Translations under genes and position numbers: made by a program
The notes under the pieces: model-generated
Told to the model about the DNA's origin: nothing
What the model saw: only the letters and a program-made list of their open reading frames with translations
Databases searched by the model: none
Part shown: positions 26,287 to 34,992 of the stretch, piece after piece
Layout of the letters: every line of letters starts with the position of its first letter
How positions within the stretch are numbered: the stretch's first letter is position 1
DNA from: Erysipelotrichaceae bacterium
GTDB lineage: Bacteria > Bacillota_I > Bacilli_A > Erysipelotrichales > Erysipelotrichaceae
Length of the DNA: 62,519 bases
Direction: 5' to 3'
Assembly: GCA_017512885.1 (NCBI GenBank)
Contig: JAFWEP010000005.1
Span: forward strand, 1 to 62,519

Positions 26287-26712
26287 TTACCTCGTATTTC
26301 TGATCTTATTGACGATCTTCGTCGTGCTCTGTGTTTCGGTATAGGGAAAGAAGACGATATCCGAGCCCTTTTTGCGCAGTTCTTCTCTTTCCTTCAGCCA
26401 GTATTCGTTATGTTCGTAGTCGTTCCCGGAAAAGAAACAGTCGAAGGGACGGCGTTCGTATTCCACCAGTCGGGAAGGTGTATCACGGATGATCACCACT
26501 TCATCGACTTCTCTTATTGCTTCCAGGATCTCTTTCCGCTCTTCGGCCGGGATATAGGGATCATGACCTTTGAACTTACGTACGAGACTGTCGGAAAGGA
26601 TCGCGACACGCAGATACCTGCAGCGGGACTTCGCATTCCGGATCAGCTTCAGATGACCGACATGAAACAGATCGAAGACACCCATCAGCAGCCCGGTATT
26701 CACTTTTTCCAT
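26287..26712 (-). CDS. TagD-like cytidylyltransferase
   Basis: This 141-residue protein is a nucleotidyltransferase of the HxGH family. GVFDLFHVGHLKLIRNA (about 11-27) holds the HxGH motif and TETQSTTKIV near the end replaces the RTEGISTT motif of TagD. TagD makes CDP-glycerol from CTP and glycerol 3-phosphate; relatives activate ethanolamine phosphate or related groups, so the substrate is open. The product could feed one of the LicD domains encoded nearby. It overlaps the upstream fusion gene by 13 bases. Ribosome site AAGGGG. Confidence 0.85.
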   Translation of the reverse strand: MEKVNTGLLMGVFDLFHVGHLKLIRNAKSRCRYLRVAILSDSLVRKFKGHDPYIPAEERKEILEAIREVDEVVIIRDTPSRLVEYERRPFDCFFSGNDYEHNEYWLKEREELRKKGSDIVFFPYTETQSTTKIVNKIRNTR

Positions 26713-29057
26713 ATATCCCCTTTCTGATCATCCACTTTGAAGACCAGATCCGTGTGTTTCCGCTGACGCACGCGCGGAAGAGCGAGATAGTTCCCGCCAA
26801 AGCGCGCTTTCAGCCACTCATGGTAGTTTTTCGGGACTATGATCTGCATATCTTCAAACGGAAGCTCTTCCGTTTCCTGCAGATCCCGGTCATCATAGAT
26901 ATTCCGGTTCTCGCCCTCGCCGTAGTAACAGCAGAGCAGAGAACGCCGTGATGAGTGCTTTACGCTGTGAAACAGCCGGTCCAGCCAATAGAAAAGCAGT
27001 CGGTACGGAAGAAGTTTCCCAAAGAAATAATACTTTATAAGTGCAGTTTGCTTCAAGTCAGACAGTACGGCAGCCGTATGATCATAAGAGCGGGCATAGA
27101 TACAGCGCTGTACCGTACGGATCTGTTTCTGCAATGTCTGAAATCCCTCTTCCGTTTCCGGACAGTAGTCCAGAGGCAGGATATCGATCGCGATCCCCCG
27201 ATGGACCGTCAGCGGAAGATTGTGTCTTTCGATCCCGAGGGAGTGTTCATCCCGCAGTTTGGCATAACCTCCGTAGAAGATCTTTCCGTCCCTTCCGACA
27301 TACTGCAGAAAGGGCACGCCCTTCCCTTTCGGATAGATCTGCAGGAGACGGTCAAAGTCTTCCCGGGGCATCGCCAGATCCAGATCATCATCCCAGGGGA
27401 TGAATCCATGATGGCGGACCGCTCCCAGCAGGGTCCCGTGGATCGCCAGGTAACACAGTCCGTTCTCCCGGCAGAAAGCGTCAAAGTATTTCAGCAGCTG
27501 AAGCTGTACCGCATGGACCTTCTCCAGCAGCGGATCTCTTTCCTGCAGGCGCCGCCGGTTCTCTTCGATACGTTCTTTTCCTATATATGTCCAGTCATTG
27601 AATCGCCGGTAGAGATCAAAGCGGCGGTTCTCCGCAACGAAACGGTCATCGACCTCCTGATATACCTTACGCAGACCTTCGGAAAGTTCGTATCTTGCCC
27701 AAAGCCGGGAAGCCGCTCCATCAAAAGAACGGCCGAAATGAAGATGGGTATAGCGGATCGCACGATACATGACGAAACCGGCCGGGCAGTCTTTCCAGGC
27801 GAATTCCTGATCGTAGTAGAGATTCGTTTCCCCCTGCAGGAAGGCATTGTAGGGGATCATATCGATAAAGGCTTCCTGCAGCAGCAGCCCGTAGTCTTCC
27901 CGCGGCGGCCAGCGCTCAGGATCCGCTTCGGCAGCCGGCTCTGAGGATCTCCGGATGTCCTGAAAGAAGCGGTCAAACACAGCGAAGATGATCTCCTCTT
28001 TCCCTTCCGACAGCGCTTTTCCAATGACTTCCAGCGTCCCCGGAGAAGTGATGCGCGGCATCCGCAGGATCCCTTCTGACAGCTCCTGGGGCACGACAGC
28101 GATCCCTCGCTTCTGTAAAGCCTGCGCATTCTCCTCTGTTTTCTGCAGAAAGGTCAGACCGGAGGGATGCAGCGCCTTTTTGTATACGCAGTCCTTCTCA
28201 AAGACCGTCAGAAAGGAGCGTTCTCCGCGGTCCGGAGACAGGATCACTCTTTCGATCGGACAGCGCTCGGGATCATCGCTCAGGAAGACCAGGTAGAAAT
28301 CGCTCTGGCGGAGCAGTGTTCCTTCAGCGATCGCTCTTTCATATTCCTCGTTCTCATTGCGGATCAATGGACTGTGAAAAGGATCATATACCCGGACCCG
28401 GTCGGCAAAAGAAGTCTGTGGCGGAGAGTCGCTGCGGTAGACCGCCTGTGTGAAGGCAAAGTCAGGGAACGGACAGTAGATCTGTTCATTCGTGAAGATC
28501 TTCGCTGCCTCGTGAAACTGCGTCAATGTCAGCAGCTTCTCGGTCGCAAACGGCTCTCTGACCCGTTCATCCAACGCTCCGCAGCTGTACTTCAGGCCGT
28601 TCCGGCTGCGGAAACCGGTGACCAGAGTGCCCTTTTCCTTCAGGTGTTCCCTGCAGAACTTCAACAGCCGGCCGGCATCTTCATACAGCCCGTCATGATC
28701 GATCAGAAAGATATAATCGTATCTTCCCTGCACTTCGCTCAGCGATCCCAGCATCTCTGCCTGCGGGAAACGTTCCTGCAGTACGGCCGCTTTCTGCGGG
28801 TCTTCTTCCAGCAGCGTGACTTCGCGGAAGGTCTTCAGAAACAGACCGCTCAAAGCGCCATATCCGCTGCCGATCTCCAGTGCGGAGGCTTCTTTGCGGA
28901 ACGGCCGCCAGCAGAGCAGCGCATGCCGCAAAGAGCTCAGCGCAAAATGAACGCCTGCCTCTTCTTCGGCGATGAGCGCATCATAGTCAATGTCGCCGTG
29001 CCGATGCACAAGATCTCTGATCACCTGATGATCATATCGTCTGTCCGGTCCAGTCAT
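26700..29057 (-). CDS. Methyltransferase / kinase-like / LicD fusion protein
   Basis: This 785-residue cytoplasmic protein has three parts. (1) A class I SAM methyltransferase at about 35-190, with ALEIGSGYGALSGLF near 59-73. (2) A middle region (about 265-475) that looks like an APH- or WbdD-type kinase: VYKKAL near 290 resembles the ATP-binding Lys strand, and FIDMIPYNAF followed by YYDQEF (about 395-420) resembles the catalytic loop and Mg-binding DxE segment. (3) A LicD phosphotransferase (about 520-760) with GTLLGAVRHHGFIPWDDDLD near 540-560, including the metal-binding Asp cluster. LicD enzymes move phospho-choline or similar groups from a CDP carrier to a sugar. Parts 1 and 3 are clear; the kinase reading is inference. 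Its position four genes from wzt suggests capping of the glycan end. Confidence 0.8.
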   Translation of the reverse strand: MTGPDRRYDHQVIRDLVHRHGDIDYDALIAEEEAGVHFALSSLRHALLCWRPFRKEASALEIGSGYGALSGLFLKTFREVTLLEEDPQKAAVLQERFPQAEMLGSLSEVQGRYDYIFLIDHDGLYEDAGRLLKFCREHLKEKGTLVTGFRSRNGLKYSCGALDERVREPFATEKLLTLTQFHEAAKIFTNEQIYCPFPDFAFTQAVYRSDSPPQTSFADRVRVYDPFHSPLIRNENEEYERAIAEGTLLRQSDFYLVFLSDDPERCPIERVILSPDRGERSFLTVFEKDCVYKKALHPSGLTFLQKTEENAQALQKRGIAVVPQELSEGILRMPRITSPGTLEVIGKALSEGKEEIIFAVFDRFFQDIRRSSEPAAEADPERWPPREDYGLLLQEAFIDMIPYNAFLQGETNLYYDQEFAWKDCPAGFVMYRAIRYTHLHFGRSFDGAASRLWARYELSEGLRKVYQEVDDRFVAENRRFDLYRRFNDWTYIGKERIEENRRRLQERDPLLEKVHAVQLQLLKYFDAFCRENGLCYLAIHGTLLGAVRHHGFIPWDDDLDLAMPREDFDRLLQIYPKGKGVPFLQYVGRDGKIFYGGYAKLRDEHSLGIERHNLPLTVHRGIAIDILPLDYCPETEEGFQTLQKQIRTVQRCIYARSYDHTAAVLSDLKQTALIKYYFFGKLLPYRLLFYWLDRLFHSVKHSSRRSLLCCYYGEGENRNIYDDRDLQETEELPFEDMQIIVPKNYHEWLKARFGGNYLALPRVRQRKHTDLVFKVDDQKGDIWKK

Positions 29058-31530
29058 CGAATCCTCTTTCCTTTAAGATCCCGTGGATCCCCTCTGCGCT
29101 GTACATCGCTGCCGCCAGAGCCGGATCGATCTCCGTCCCCGGCCGGTAGAACCGTTCCAGGAAAACCGTCACCAGTTTCCGGACCTCTTCCTGTACGACA
29201 GCGATCCTTTCCAGATCCGACGCATGTCGGACTTCTTCCGCAAACAGCGGAAGACCGTCTTCCGTAAATCCGGTCAGAGACGGTTCCGGGGAAGTCATGA
29301 TGTATTCCATCTCCATATAATGAGCAGTAAAGAATCTTTCTTCCGAAGAAAGATAATAGTCAATGTTTTCGAAGGCATCTCCGTAATAAGGCCGGGCAAA
29401 GAAATAACCTTTCAGAGAGAAGCCGGAGGACTTCCGCAGGAAGTGCAGCGTGGTACCTACCGAGACAAAATCAATGAAGATATACTCCTTCTCTGCCGAG
29501 ATCCCTTCCTTCTCCATGTAGCGAAGGGTATTCGCCCGGCAGCGTTTCGCTCTTTCCGTGATCTCGGGCCAGTGCTGAAGGATATAGTCTTCTCTGCTGA
29601 TCTGCGGATCGCTCAGCGGACGAGGCTCGGCGATCCCGTAGACGTTCCTCAAATAAGCCGGCAATGCCTGTTCTTTGCCCCGATAAGTCTCGGAGATCGT
29701 CTCCGGATCATCCATACAAGCCTGAAAGGAAGCGCGGCGGCTGGTATACAGGTAGGATCCCGGCGGACAGTCCGCATGCAGGCGCAGCCGATCATACAGT
29801 TCTTTTAACAGCCAGCCGTCCCGGGCTGCAAAGAGCACGCCGTCCTTCGCAGCAGCCGTCCCGGGCAGTTCACAGAGGAACCCCGTGATCAGCGGCGTGC
29901 AGGCCATCGCCGCAAAACGCAGCAGACGCCGGCGATCATCCAGGAAGCGGATCCCATCCTCTTCAAAAGGATCTGCGAAAGCCTCACTCAGGCAGAGACC
30001 CAGCAGACTGCGTTCCCGAAGATCCCACTCTTTGGCAAGGACGTCCCCGTAACCGCAGTCGACAGCTCTCTGGAGGGCTGAGCGCAGGTGCAGAGCTTCG
30101 CATCCCGCTTTGCGGGCTGCTGCGATATCCGCCTCCGGATCATCTCCGATATGCAGGATCTTTTTCCCGGGGTATTCCTTCTTTACGATCTCAAAGAGTC
30201 CCTGGGACTTGCTGCAGCGACAGTCGACAGAGACGAAGATCTTTTCATAGCCCTGGATGCCGCATGTCTCGAGAAGCTCAGCGATCTCTTCTGCTTTGAG
30301 ATACATGTCTGAAGTCAGGATGACGGTCTTCTTCTTTTTCTTTGCGTATTCCAGCAGTTCCGCGATCCGTTCCCGCGGCTGCAGGAAACGCTTCTCGCAG
30401 GCAAGTTCTTTTTCCGGCAGATCCGCCAGTGCAGACGGATCCCGATCCAGGAAAGCAGCGGTACGGGCATAGATCTCCGGGAGCGATGGATGTTCCCCGC
30501 TGCGCTCCGCCCGGATCCGTGCCTGCCGGAAACGTTCCGCACTGACCCCCAGCTTCTCCTGCACTTCCTCTGCCAGCCAGCCGATGACATCCTGCGGCTG
30601 CAGCACACAGCGCTGCAGCAGGGTATCGAAGACATCGAAAGAGATCACTTCACAGCTGTCGATCAGACGGCAGGCATCCGCAAACTGCAGTCTTTCCTGT
30701 GTATCTTTCTCCTGGCGATAATTCTGTATGATCGTATCCAGCGAAGCGGTCACGGAATAATAGAGACGGACCGTATGGATCCCGTAATACCGCGGGAGCA
30801 GGAATTCATTGACAAAGCCTTCCCCGAAATAGAGGACCTTCTCTCCAAGGGCAGCCGCTTTGCGGAAGGAAAGATCTTCCCCCTTCCGTTCAAACACGAA
30901 GACAGAATCTTTTTCTGCCCGGATCCCCTGAGCTTCCAGAGCTGCCAGCTGCTGCTGAGAGTCAAAGGATTTCCGCAGACTGAAGAAGATCTTCTTCCCG
31001 CTCTTCCGGGCTTTTTCGTAAAGATCCCATACCAGCCGGTTCGGCCGGCCGATCTCTCTGTTCCCCACACCGCGCATCGCAAAGAATGTATTCATCACTT
31101 CGAAACCGATGACATCACATTCCTCGATCAGGTCCTGACATGTCTGCGGATCTTCCGGAAAACTCTGTTCATAATCCCGGCGGACTTCCGTTTCATCGAC
31201 GCCGTACATATTCAGGAGAGGGATCTGCAGCTCTCTGCAGAGATCGCAGAGATCCTCATAAGCTTTTACCTCGTGACGCACTCTTTCGGTCAGGATGATC
31301 AGATCCGGCCGCAGATCAGGAAGGTCCTCCCTGACATAGACCCGTTTCCCGCAGAACTCTTTTCCGATCTCCGGATCGAGCGTCATGATTCCCTGAAAGC
31401 GAAATCCTTCATCGTACTCCTTCACGATCTCTCCCGCGTATTCACGGGTCCCATGCAAAAGGATCTTCCTGCCTTTCCAGGAAGCGAAGTGTTCAGGGAA
31501 TCTATCGATCACATAGGCAAGCTCTGACAT
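29032..31530 (-). CDS. HAD-family protein with N-terminal Rossmann-like domain (COG5610 type)
   Basis: This 832-residue protein begins with a Rossmann-like segment (GRKILLHGTREYAGEIVKEY, about 20-39), then a region of unknown fold, a HAD domain (about 290-500) with motif I ISFDVFDTLL, motif II ILTSDMYL and motif III/IV HIGDDPEADI, and a C-terminal part (about 535-830) with VLFAARDGWLLKELYD and FIDFVSVGTTLHFLRKSS as seen in predicted HAD hydrolases of polysaccharide loci. It may act on a sugar phosphate or a glycan phosphate; the substrate is unknown. The start at 31530 is preceded by GGAGGAAAG and is preferred over 31566, which overlaps the upstream gene. It overlaps the next gene by 26 bases. 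Confidence 0.78.
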   Translation of the reverse strand: MSELAYVIDRFPEHFASWKGRKILLHGTREYAGEIVKEYDEGFRFQGIMTLDPEIGKEFCGKRVYVREDLPDLRPDLIILTERVRHEVKAYEDLCDLCRELQIPLLNMYGVDETEVRRDYEQSFPEDPQTCQDLIEECDVIGFEVMNTFFAMRGVGNREIGRPNRLVWDLYEKARKSGKKIFFSLRKSFDSQQQLAALEAQGIRAEKDSVFVFERKGEDLSFRKAAALGEKVLYFGEGFVNEFLLPRYYGIHTVRLYYSVTASLDTIIQNYRQEKDTQERLQFADACRLIDSCEVISFDVFDTLLQRCVLQPQDVIGWLAEEVQEKLGVSAERFRQARIRAERSGEHPSLPEIYARTAAFLDRDPSALADLPEKELACEKRFLQPRERIAELLEYAKKKKKTVILTSDMYLKAEEIAELLETCGIQGYEKIFVSVDCRCSKSQGLFEIVKKEYPGKKILHIGDDPEADIAAARKAGCEALHLRSALQRAVDCGYGDVLAKEWDLRERSLLGLCLSEAFADPFEEDGIRFLDDRRRLLRFAAMACTPLITGFLCELPGTAAAKDGVLFAARDGWLLKELYDRLRLHADCPPGSYLYTSRRASFQACMDDPETISETYRGKEQALPAYLRNVYGIAEPRPLSDPQISREDYILQHWPEITERAKRCRANTLRYMEKEGISAEKEYIFIDFVSVGTTLHFLRKSSGFSLKGYFFARPYYGDAFENIDYYLSSEERFFTAHYMEMEYIMTSPEPSLTGFTEDGLPLFAEEVRHASDLERIAVVQEEVRKLVTVFLERFYRPGTEIDPALAAAMYSAEGIHGILKERGFDDWTGQTI

Positions 31531-31547
31531 CTTTCCTCCATACGCTC

Positions 31548-32792
31548 TCAGGAACGTCGGCGGCAATAGGACCAGTGCACGCCTTTTTCTGCCAGAAGCG
31601 GCTCGATCTCCGACAGGAGGCCTTCCCGCATGGCCACGATCACAAAGTCCTCATCTGTCAGATTTACCTCCGAAAACTCTTTTACCGGACGTCCGCAGAC
31701 GATCTCGGCACTTCCGTCCTTTTTCGTTACAAGGAAACCTTCCAGACAGATATCGCTCTGGGCAAAGATCTTGCCGGCAAAACGTCTGCCGACGATCCCG
31801 GCGCCGTAGATGTAGAGCCTTTTGTGAGAGCGGATCTGTTCCAGGATCTGCGGATCGATGCGTTCGACGAAGCTCTTCGCCCGGATATGGGCATCAAAAC
31901 ATTCATACAGCACCCGGTCCTGCGCACGCTGACTGCAGTAAGCCCGCAGCTCTTCTTCCGGCAGCTGAGCATAAAGTGAATAGGCACGTTCATACATATG
32001 TCCGATACACATCTCACTGCCGTAAGTATGCAGGCCTCTTTCGTTCACGAAACGGCACATCCTGTAGAAGTTGATCAGATAGCCATGGAAGTTCTTTGGT
32101 GCCGGCTTACTGGTCATGACCGAATTGGGACGGATACGCAGGATAAAATACTGCTTCGGCAGATACAGCGCCCGCCGGGCTGCCATGATCCCGGCAAACG
32201 CAAAAAACTCATCTTCATGTTCCGACCCTTCCGGATTCAGGATCCCTTCTTCCTTGATGAACTGACTGCGCCAGAAGATGCGCTGCGGGTAACAGGTCCA
32301 TTCCAGCTGCTTCTGAAAAGCATCCAGCAGTTCTGTTCCCTTGACGGCATGCCGGGGATACTGTCCCCTGCGGTCCTGGAAAGGCGGCATATAGACTTCC
32401 CGCAGTTTCTCATCGTCATAGACGGTCCGGGCGTCAAAGAAGACGGCATCGGCATCTTCCTCTTTTGCGCTCTTGCAGAGTTCCTCCAGGGCATGGGGTT
32501 CGATCATATCATCCGAATCCAGAAAGTACAGATACTCTCCGGAAGATCTTTCGATCCCCCGATTGCGTCCGTATCCCTGACGATGATTCTCCGGCAGGTG
32601 GATGACCTTCACCCGGCTGTCCCGCTGTGCATATTCGTCCAGGATCTTTCCGCAGTTATCCGGTGAAGCATCATCGATACAGATGACTTCGATATCCCGG
32701 AGCGTCTGCGAAAGAACACTGTTCAGGCATTCCGGAAGGTACTTCTCCGTGTTATAGACAGGGATGATGACAGAGACTAACGGCATATTCAT
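31548..32792 (-). CDS. GT2 glycosyltransferase with C-terminal Rossmann-like domain
   Basis: This 414-residue protein has a GT2 GT-A domain (about 1-230) with VSVIIPVYNTEKYLPECLNS, ICIDDASPDN and the metal motif FLDSDDMIEPHA. The C-terminal part (about 305-414) has KRLYIYGAGIVGRRFAGKI, a small nucleotide-binding-like domain also found at the N-terminus of several neighbours. It adds a sugar to the growing chain in the cytoplasm. ATGA overlap with the previous stop starts it at 32792; a second ATG at 32786 is better placed for the AGGAG and is equally possible. Confidence 0.9.
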   Translation of the reverse strand: MNMPLVSVIIPVYNTEKYLPECLNSVLSQTLRDIEVICIDDASPDNCGKILDEYAQRDSRVKVIHLPENHRQGYGRNRGIERSSGEYLYFLDSDDMIEPHALEELCKSAKEEDADAVFFDARTVYDDEKLREVYMPPFQDRRGQYPRHAVKGTELLDAFQKQLEWTCYPQRIFWRSQFIKEEGILNPEGSEHEDEFFAFAGIMAARRALYLPKQYFILRIRPNSVMTSKPAPKNFHGYLINFYRMCRFVNERGLHTYGSEMCIGHMYERAYSLYAQLPEEELRAYCSQRAQDRVLYECFDAHIRAKSFVERIDPQILEQIRSHKRLYIYGAGIVGRRFAGKIFAQSDICLEGFLVTKKDGSAEIVCGRPVKEFSEVNLTDEDFVIVAMREGLLSEIEPLLAEKGVHWSYCRRRS

Positions 32793-34090
32793 TTCTCCTT
32801 ATCGATGTTTCCGACCAGACGGTCGGCGATCTCTACAGCCATATCCAGATGCAGCTGCGGGATCTCGTAGTCTTTCGCTTCGTTCTCGTCCGGCGGCAGG
32901 AAACGGGCCATGATCGGTCCTTCGATGACCGGCAGATAAAAGACTTTCTTCTCCTTCAGGACCGGAAGATAACTGTACTTGACCCAGTTGCGGCCAAAGG
33001 TCTCGATCAGTACGGAACCTTCCCGCATATACAGGGCGTTGGCATTATTGGCACCATGGGGCGAAAGGATGACTTCAGCGTTGTAGTAGTAATTCATCTG
33101 TTCCAGCAGACTGTGCTCTTCCGGGATCATCTCTGTCATTCCGTATCTCTTTGCCAGTTCGCTGCCGTTCATCAGTTTTCGGCTGCCGATCCGACGGACA
33201 TAGAGACGCTGCGGCCAACGCTGCGGGTCCAGAGTCAGCTTCTGCTGTATCCTCTTCACGGCCCGTTTCAGGACCGGTGCGGAATGCTGACGGTCATTCT
33301 CCAGCAATTTGGGGAAGAAGACTTTTTCAAATTCATAACACTCTCCCGGTATAAGATCGGCCAGAGTCAGGATCCTTTCCCGGGGCAGGCCGTAGATCTC
33401 CAGCAGTTCTTCCAGCGGAGCTTTTTTCGGGATCACGTAATATCCGGTGAATCCCGCTTCTTCCAGCAGCTGGATACAGTCCAGTGATTCGAAACTGAAA
33501 TGGGAATAATTGAAAGCCCACAGTTTTGTCAGGATACAGTAAGAACCGGCAAGATGCTGAACGTCCGGCTGCCGGGAACGGGGCGTTACCGGCAGATCGT
33601 AGCGATGGGTCGAAGGCTGGGTGACGCCATAGGCATCCCAGTGCTCTTTCAGAGGAAAACCGTTCTCATCAAAGAGATACATGATCCCGCTGCTTTCGGA
33701 GATCATCATTCCCCGCAGATCCCGCAGGGTGTAAAGGGCATAGCCGGCCTGACCGATCTGCAGATCGGCAGCAGCCTGCGGGAAGAGTGCAGCCTCTTTC
33801 ATGTCTTCTTCCCGTCCGGGCGTGTAGAGCGGGATCGCCTGCTCTTCCAGTTCCTTCCGGATCTGCCGGTAGCTTCCTTCCTGCTGAACGGTGATCATCA
33901 TGCTTTCAAACAGGCCTTCCTTCCGGTCGGCAGCGACCGTTGCCGGGTCATAGACCGGAACTTCGCCGATCATCTTCCCGGCAAGCTTGCGGTCATAGAC
34001 CCGGGTGATCTCAGCTTCGGAACTGTATTTCCGAATGAGGCTGTACAGGGTCCGCCCGTAGGCTCCGCAGCCCCATAATGCGATCTTCAT
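32789..34090 (-). CDS. GT61/DUF563-type glycosyltransferase with N-terminal Rossmann-like domain
   Basis: The 433-residue protein begins MKIALWGCGAYGRTLYSLIR (small Rossmann-like domain, about 1-100) and continues into a DUF563 capsule-biosynthesis domain. The signature ILSPHGANNANALYMREGS is near 335-353, followed by VLIETFGRNW. GT61 enzymes add pentoses or hexoses, and in plants xylose, so it could use UDP-xylose made by the enzyme at 25357-26283; that link is a guess. It overlaps both neighbours by 4 bases. Confidence 0.85.
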   Translation of the reverse strand: MKIALWGCGAYGRTLYSLIRKYSSEAEITRVYDRKLAGKMIGEVPVYDPATVAADRKEGLFESMMITVQQEGSYRQIRKELEEQAIPLYTPGREEDMKEAALFPQAAADLQIGQAGYALYTLRDLRGMMISESSGIMYLFDENGFPLKEHWDAYGVTQPSTHRYDLPVTPRSRQPDVQHLAGSYCILTKLWAFNYSHFSFESLDCIQLLEEAGFTGYYVIPKKAPLEELLEIYGLPRERILTLADLIPGECYEFEKVFFPKLLENDRQHSAPVLKRAVKRIQQKLTLDPQRWPQRLYVRRIGSRKLMNGSELAKRYGMTEMIPEEHSLLEQMNYYYNAEVILSPHGANNANALYMREGSVLIETFGRNWVKYSYLPVLKEKKVFYLPVIEGPIMARFLPPDENEAKDYEIPQLHLDMAVEIADRLVGNIDKEK

Positions 34091-34992
34091 CTTCCGTCCT
34101 CCGTTCTCCGAAAATGAGGTCCTCCCAGAAACAGTGAACAGAGATCCAGAAGGTTGTTGCTTTGGCGGACCATCCGGTGATGCTGGTCATAGTACTTATA
34201 GCCATCTGAAGGCAGATAGATCGATCCCGGTGCAGGATCCGGGTATCTCGTAAAGATCAGTTTGCGGGCATAACCCTCCACGTTCCGGAAGAACTCTTCC
34301 TCCTGCCTGTCGTCAACGACGGCGGTCAGGACCAGAGCCTCATAGTTGATCCGCTGTTTGCGTCGCTGCCACTTGGTCAATGCATCTTCGGCTGTACGGC
34401 TGTGGTTGCAGAAGAGGCATACATCACCCAGGCGCAGGACCGGATAGCGTTCTTCATCATGTGGGCCCATCGCCTCCTGATAACGCTCCAGGATCGGTGT
34501 AAGCGCCATATACGTCCTCAGGTCACTGACGATCTTCCTGTAATCCGCTTTGTGCATGCAGAAATTGATAAAGGGCGAATCGAAAGGCAGACCCAGTGTA
34601 TGGTAAAGGAATCCGCCCAGGCAGTCGGAACTGATGAGCGTAAAGTGCTCGTTCCGGATCTGCTCATATCTGGAGAGCGTCAGGCCGGCGACATCCAGCA
34701 CCCGGCAGGGCAGGATCTTCTCCCGTGCTCCGCCCAGTTCCGTGTATTCGGCAATGATCGCCTTCTCGTTCTTATTCGCCATCATCACGACATAGTCATG
34801 TTCGGTCGTCAGGATCTGCTCCTTTTGCAGCAGAGGATAGCCGTCCAGATACTTCCCGTAAGCGATGCCGCGGTCATAGATCCCGACTACCGTGAGCTCT
34901 CCGTGTTCTTCCCGATAACGCAGGTTCAGGAGATGCTCGTTATAGATCTGTGTTGCACCCCAGATGAGGATCCGATAAGGTCTTTCGGTCAT
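34087..34992 (-). CDS. DUF1919 polysaccharide-locus protein with Rossmann-like N-terminus
   Basis: This 301-residue protein has an N-terminal segment YRILIWGATQIYNEHLLNLR with strands such as VVGIYDRGIAYGKYLDGYPLL, and a C-terminal DUF1919 domain (about 105-280) with ISSDCLGGFLYHTLGLPFDS and PFINFCMHKADY. DUF1919 proteins occur in exopolysaccharide clusters, and their reaction is not established; they may be glycosyltransferases or modifying enzymes. Overlaps of 4 bases on both sides place it firmly in the operon. Confidence 0.8.
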   Translation of the reverse strand: MTERPYRILIWGATQIYNEHLLNLRYREEHGELTVVGIYDRGIAYGKYLDGYPLLQKEQILTTEHDYVVMMANKNEKAIIAEYTELGGAREKILPCRVLDVAGLTLSRYEQIRNEHFTLISSDCLGGFLYHTLGLPFDSPFINFCMHKADYRKIVSDLRTYMALTPILERYQEAMGPHDEERYPVLRLGDVCLFCNHSRTAEDALTKWQRRKQRINYEALVLTAVVDDRQEEEFFRNVEGYARKLIFTRYPDPAPGSIYLPSDGYKYYDQHHRMVRQSNNLLDLCSLFLGGPHFRRTEDGR

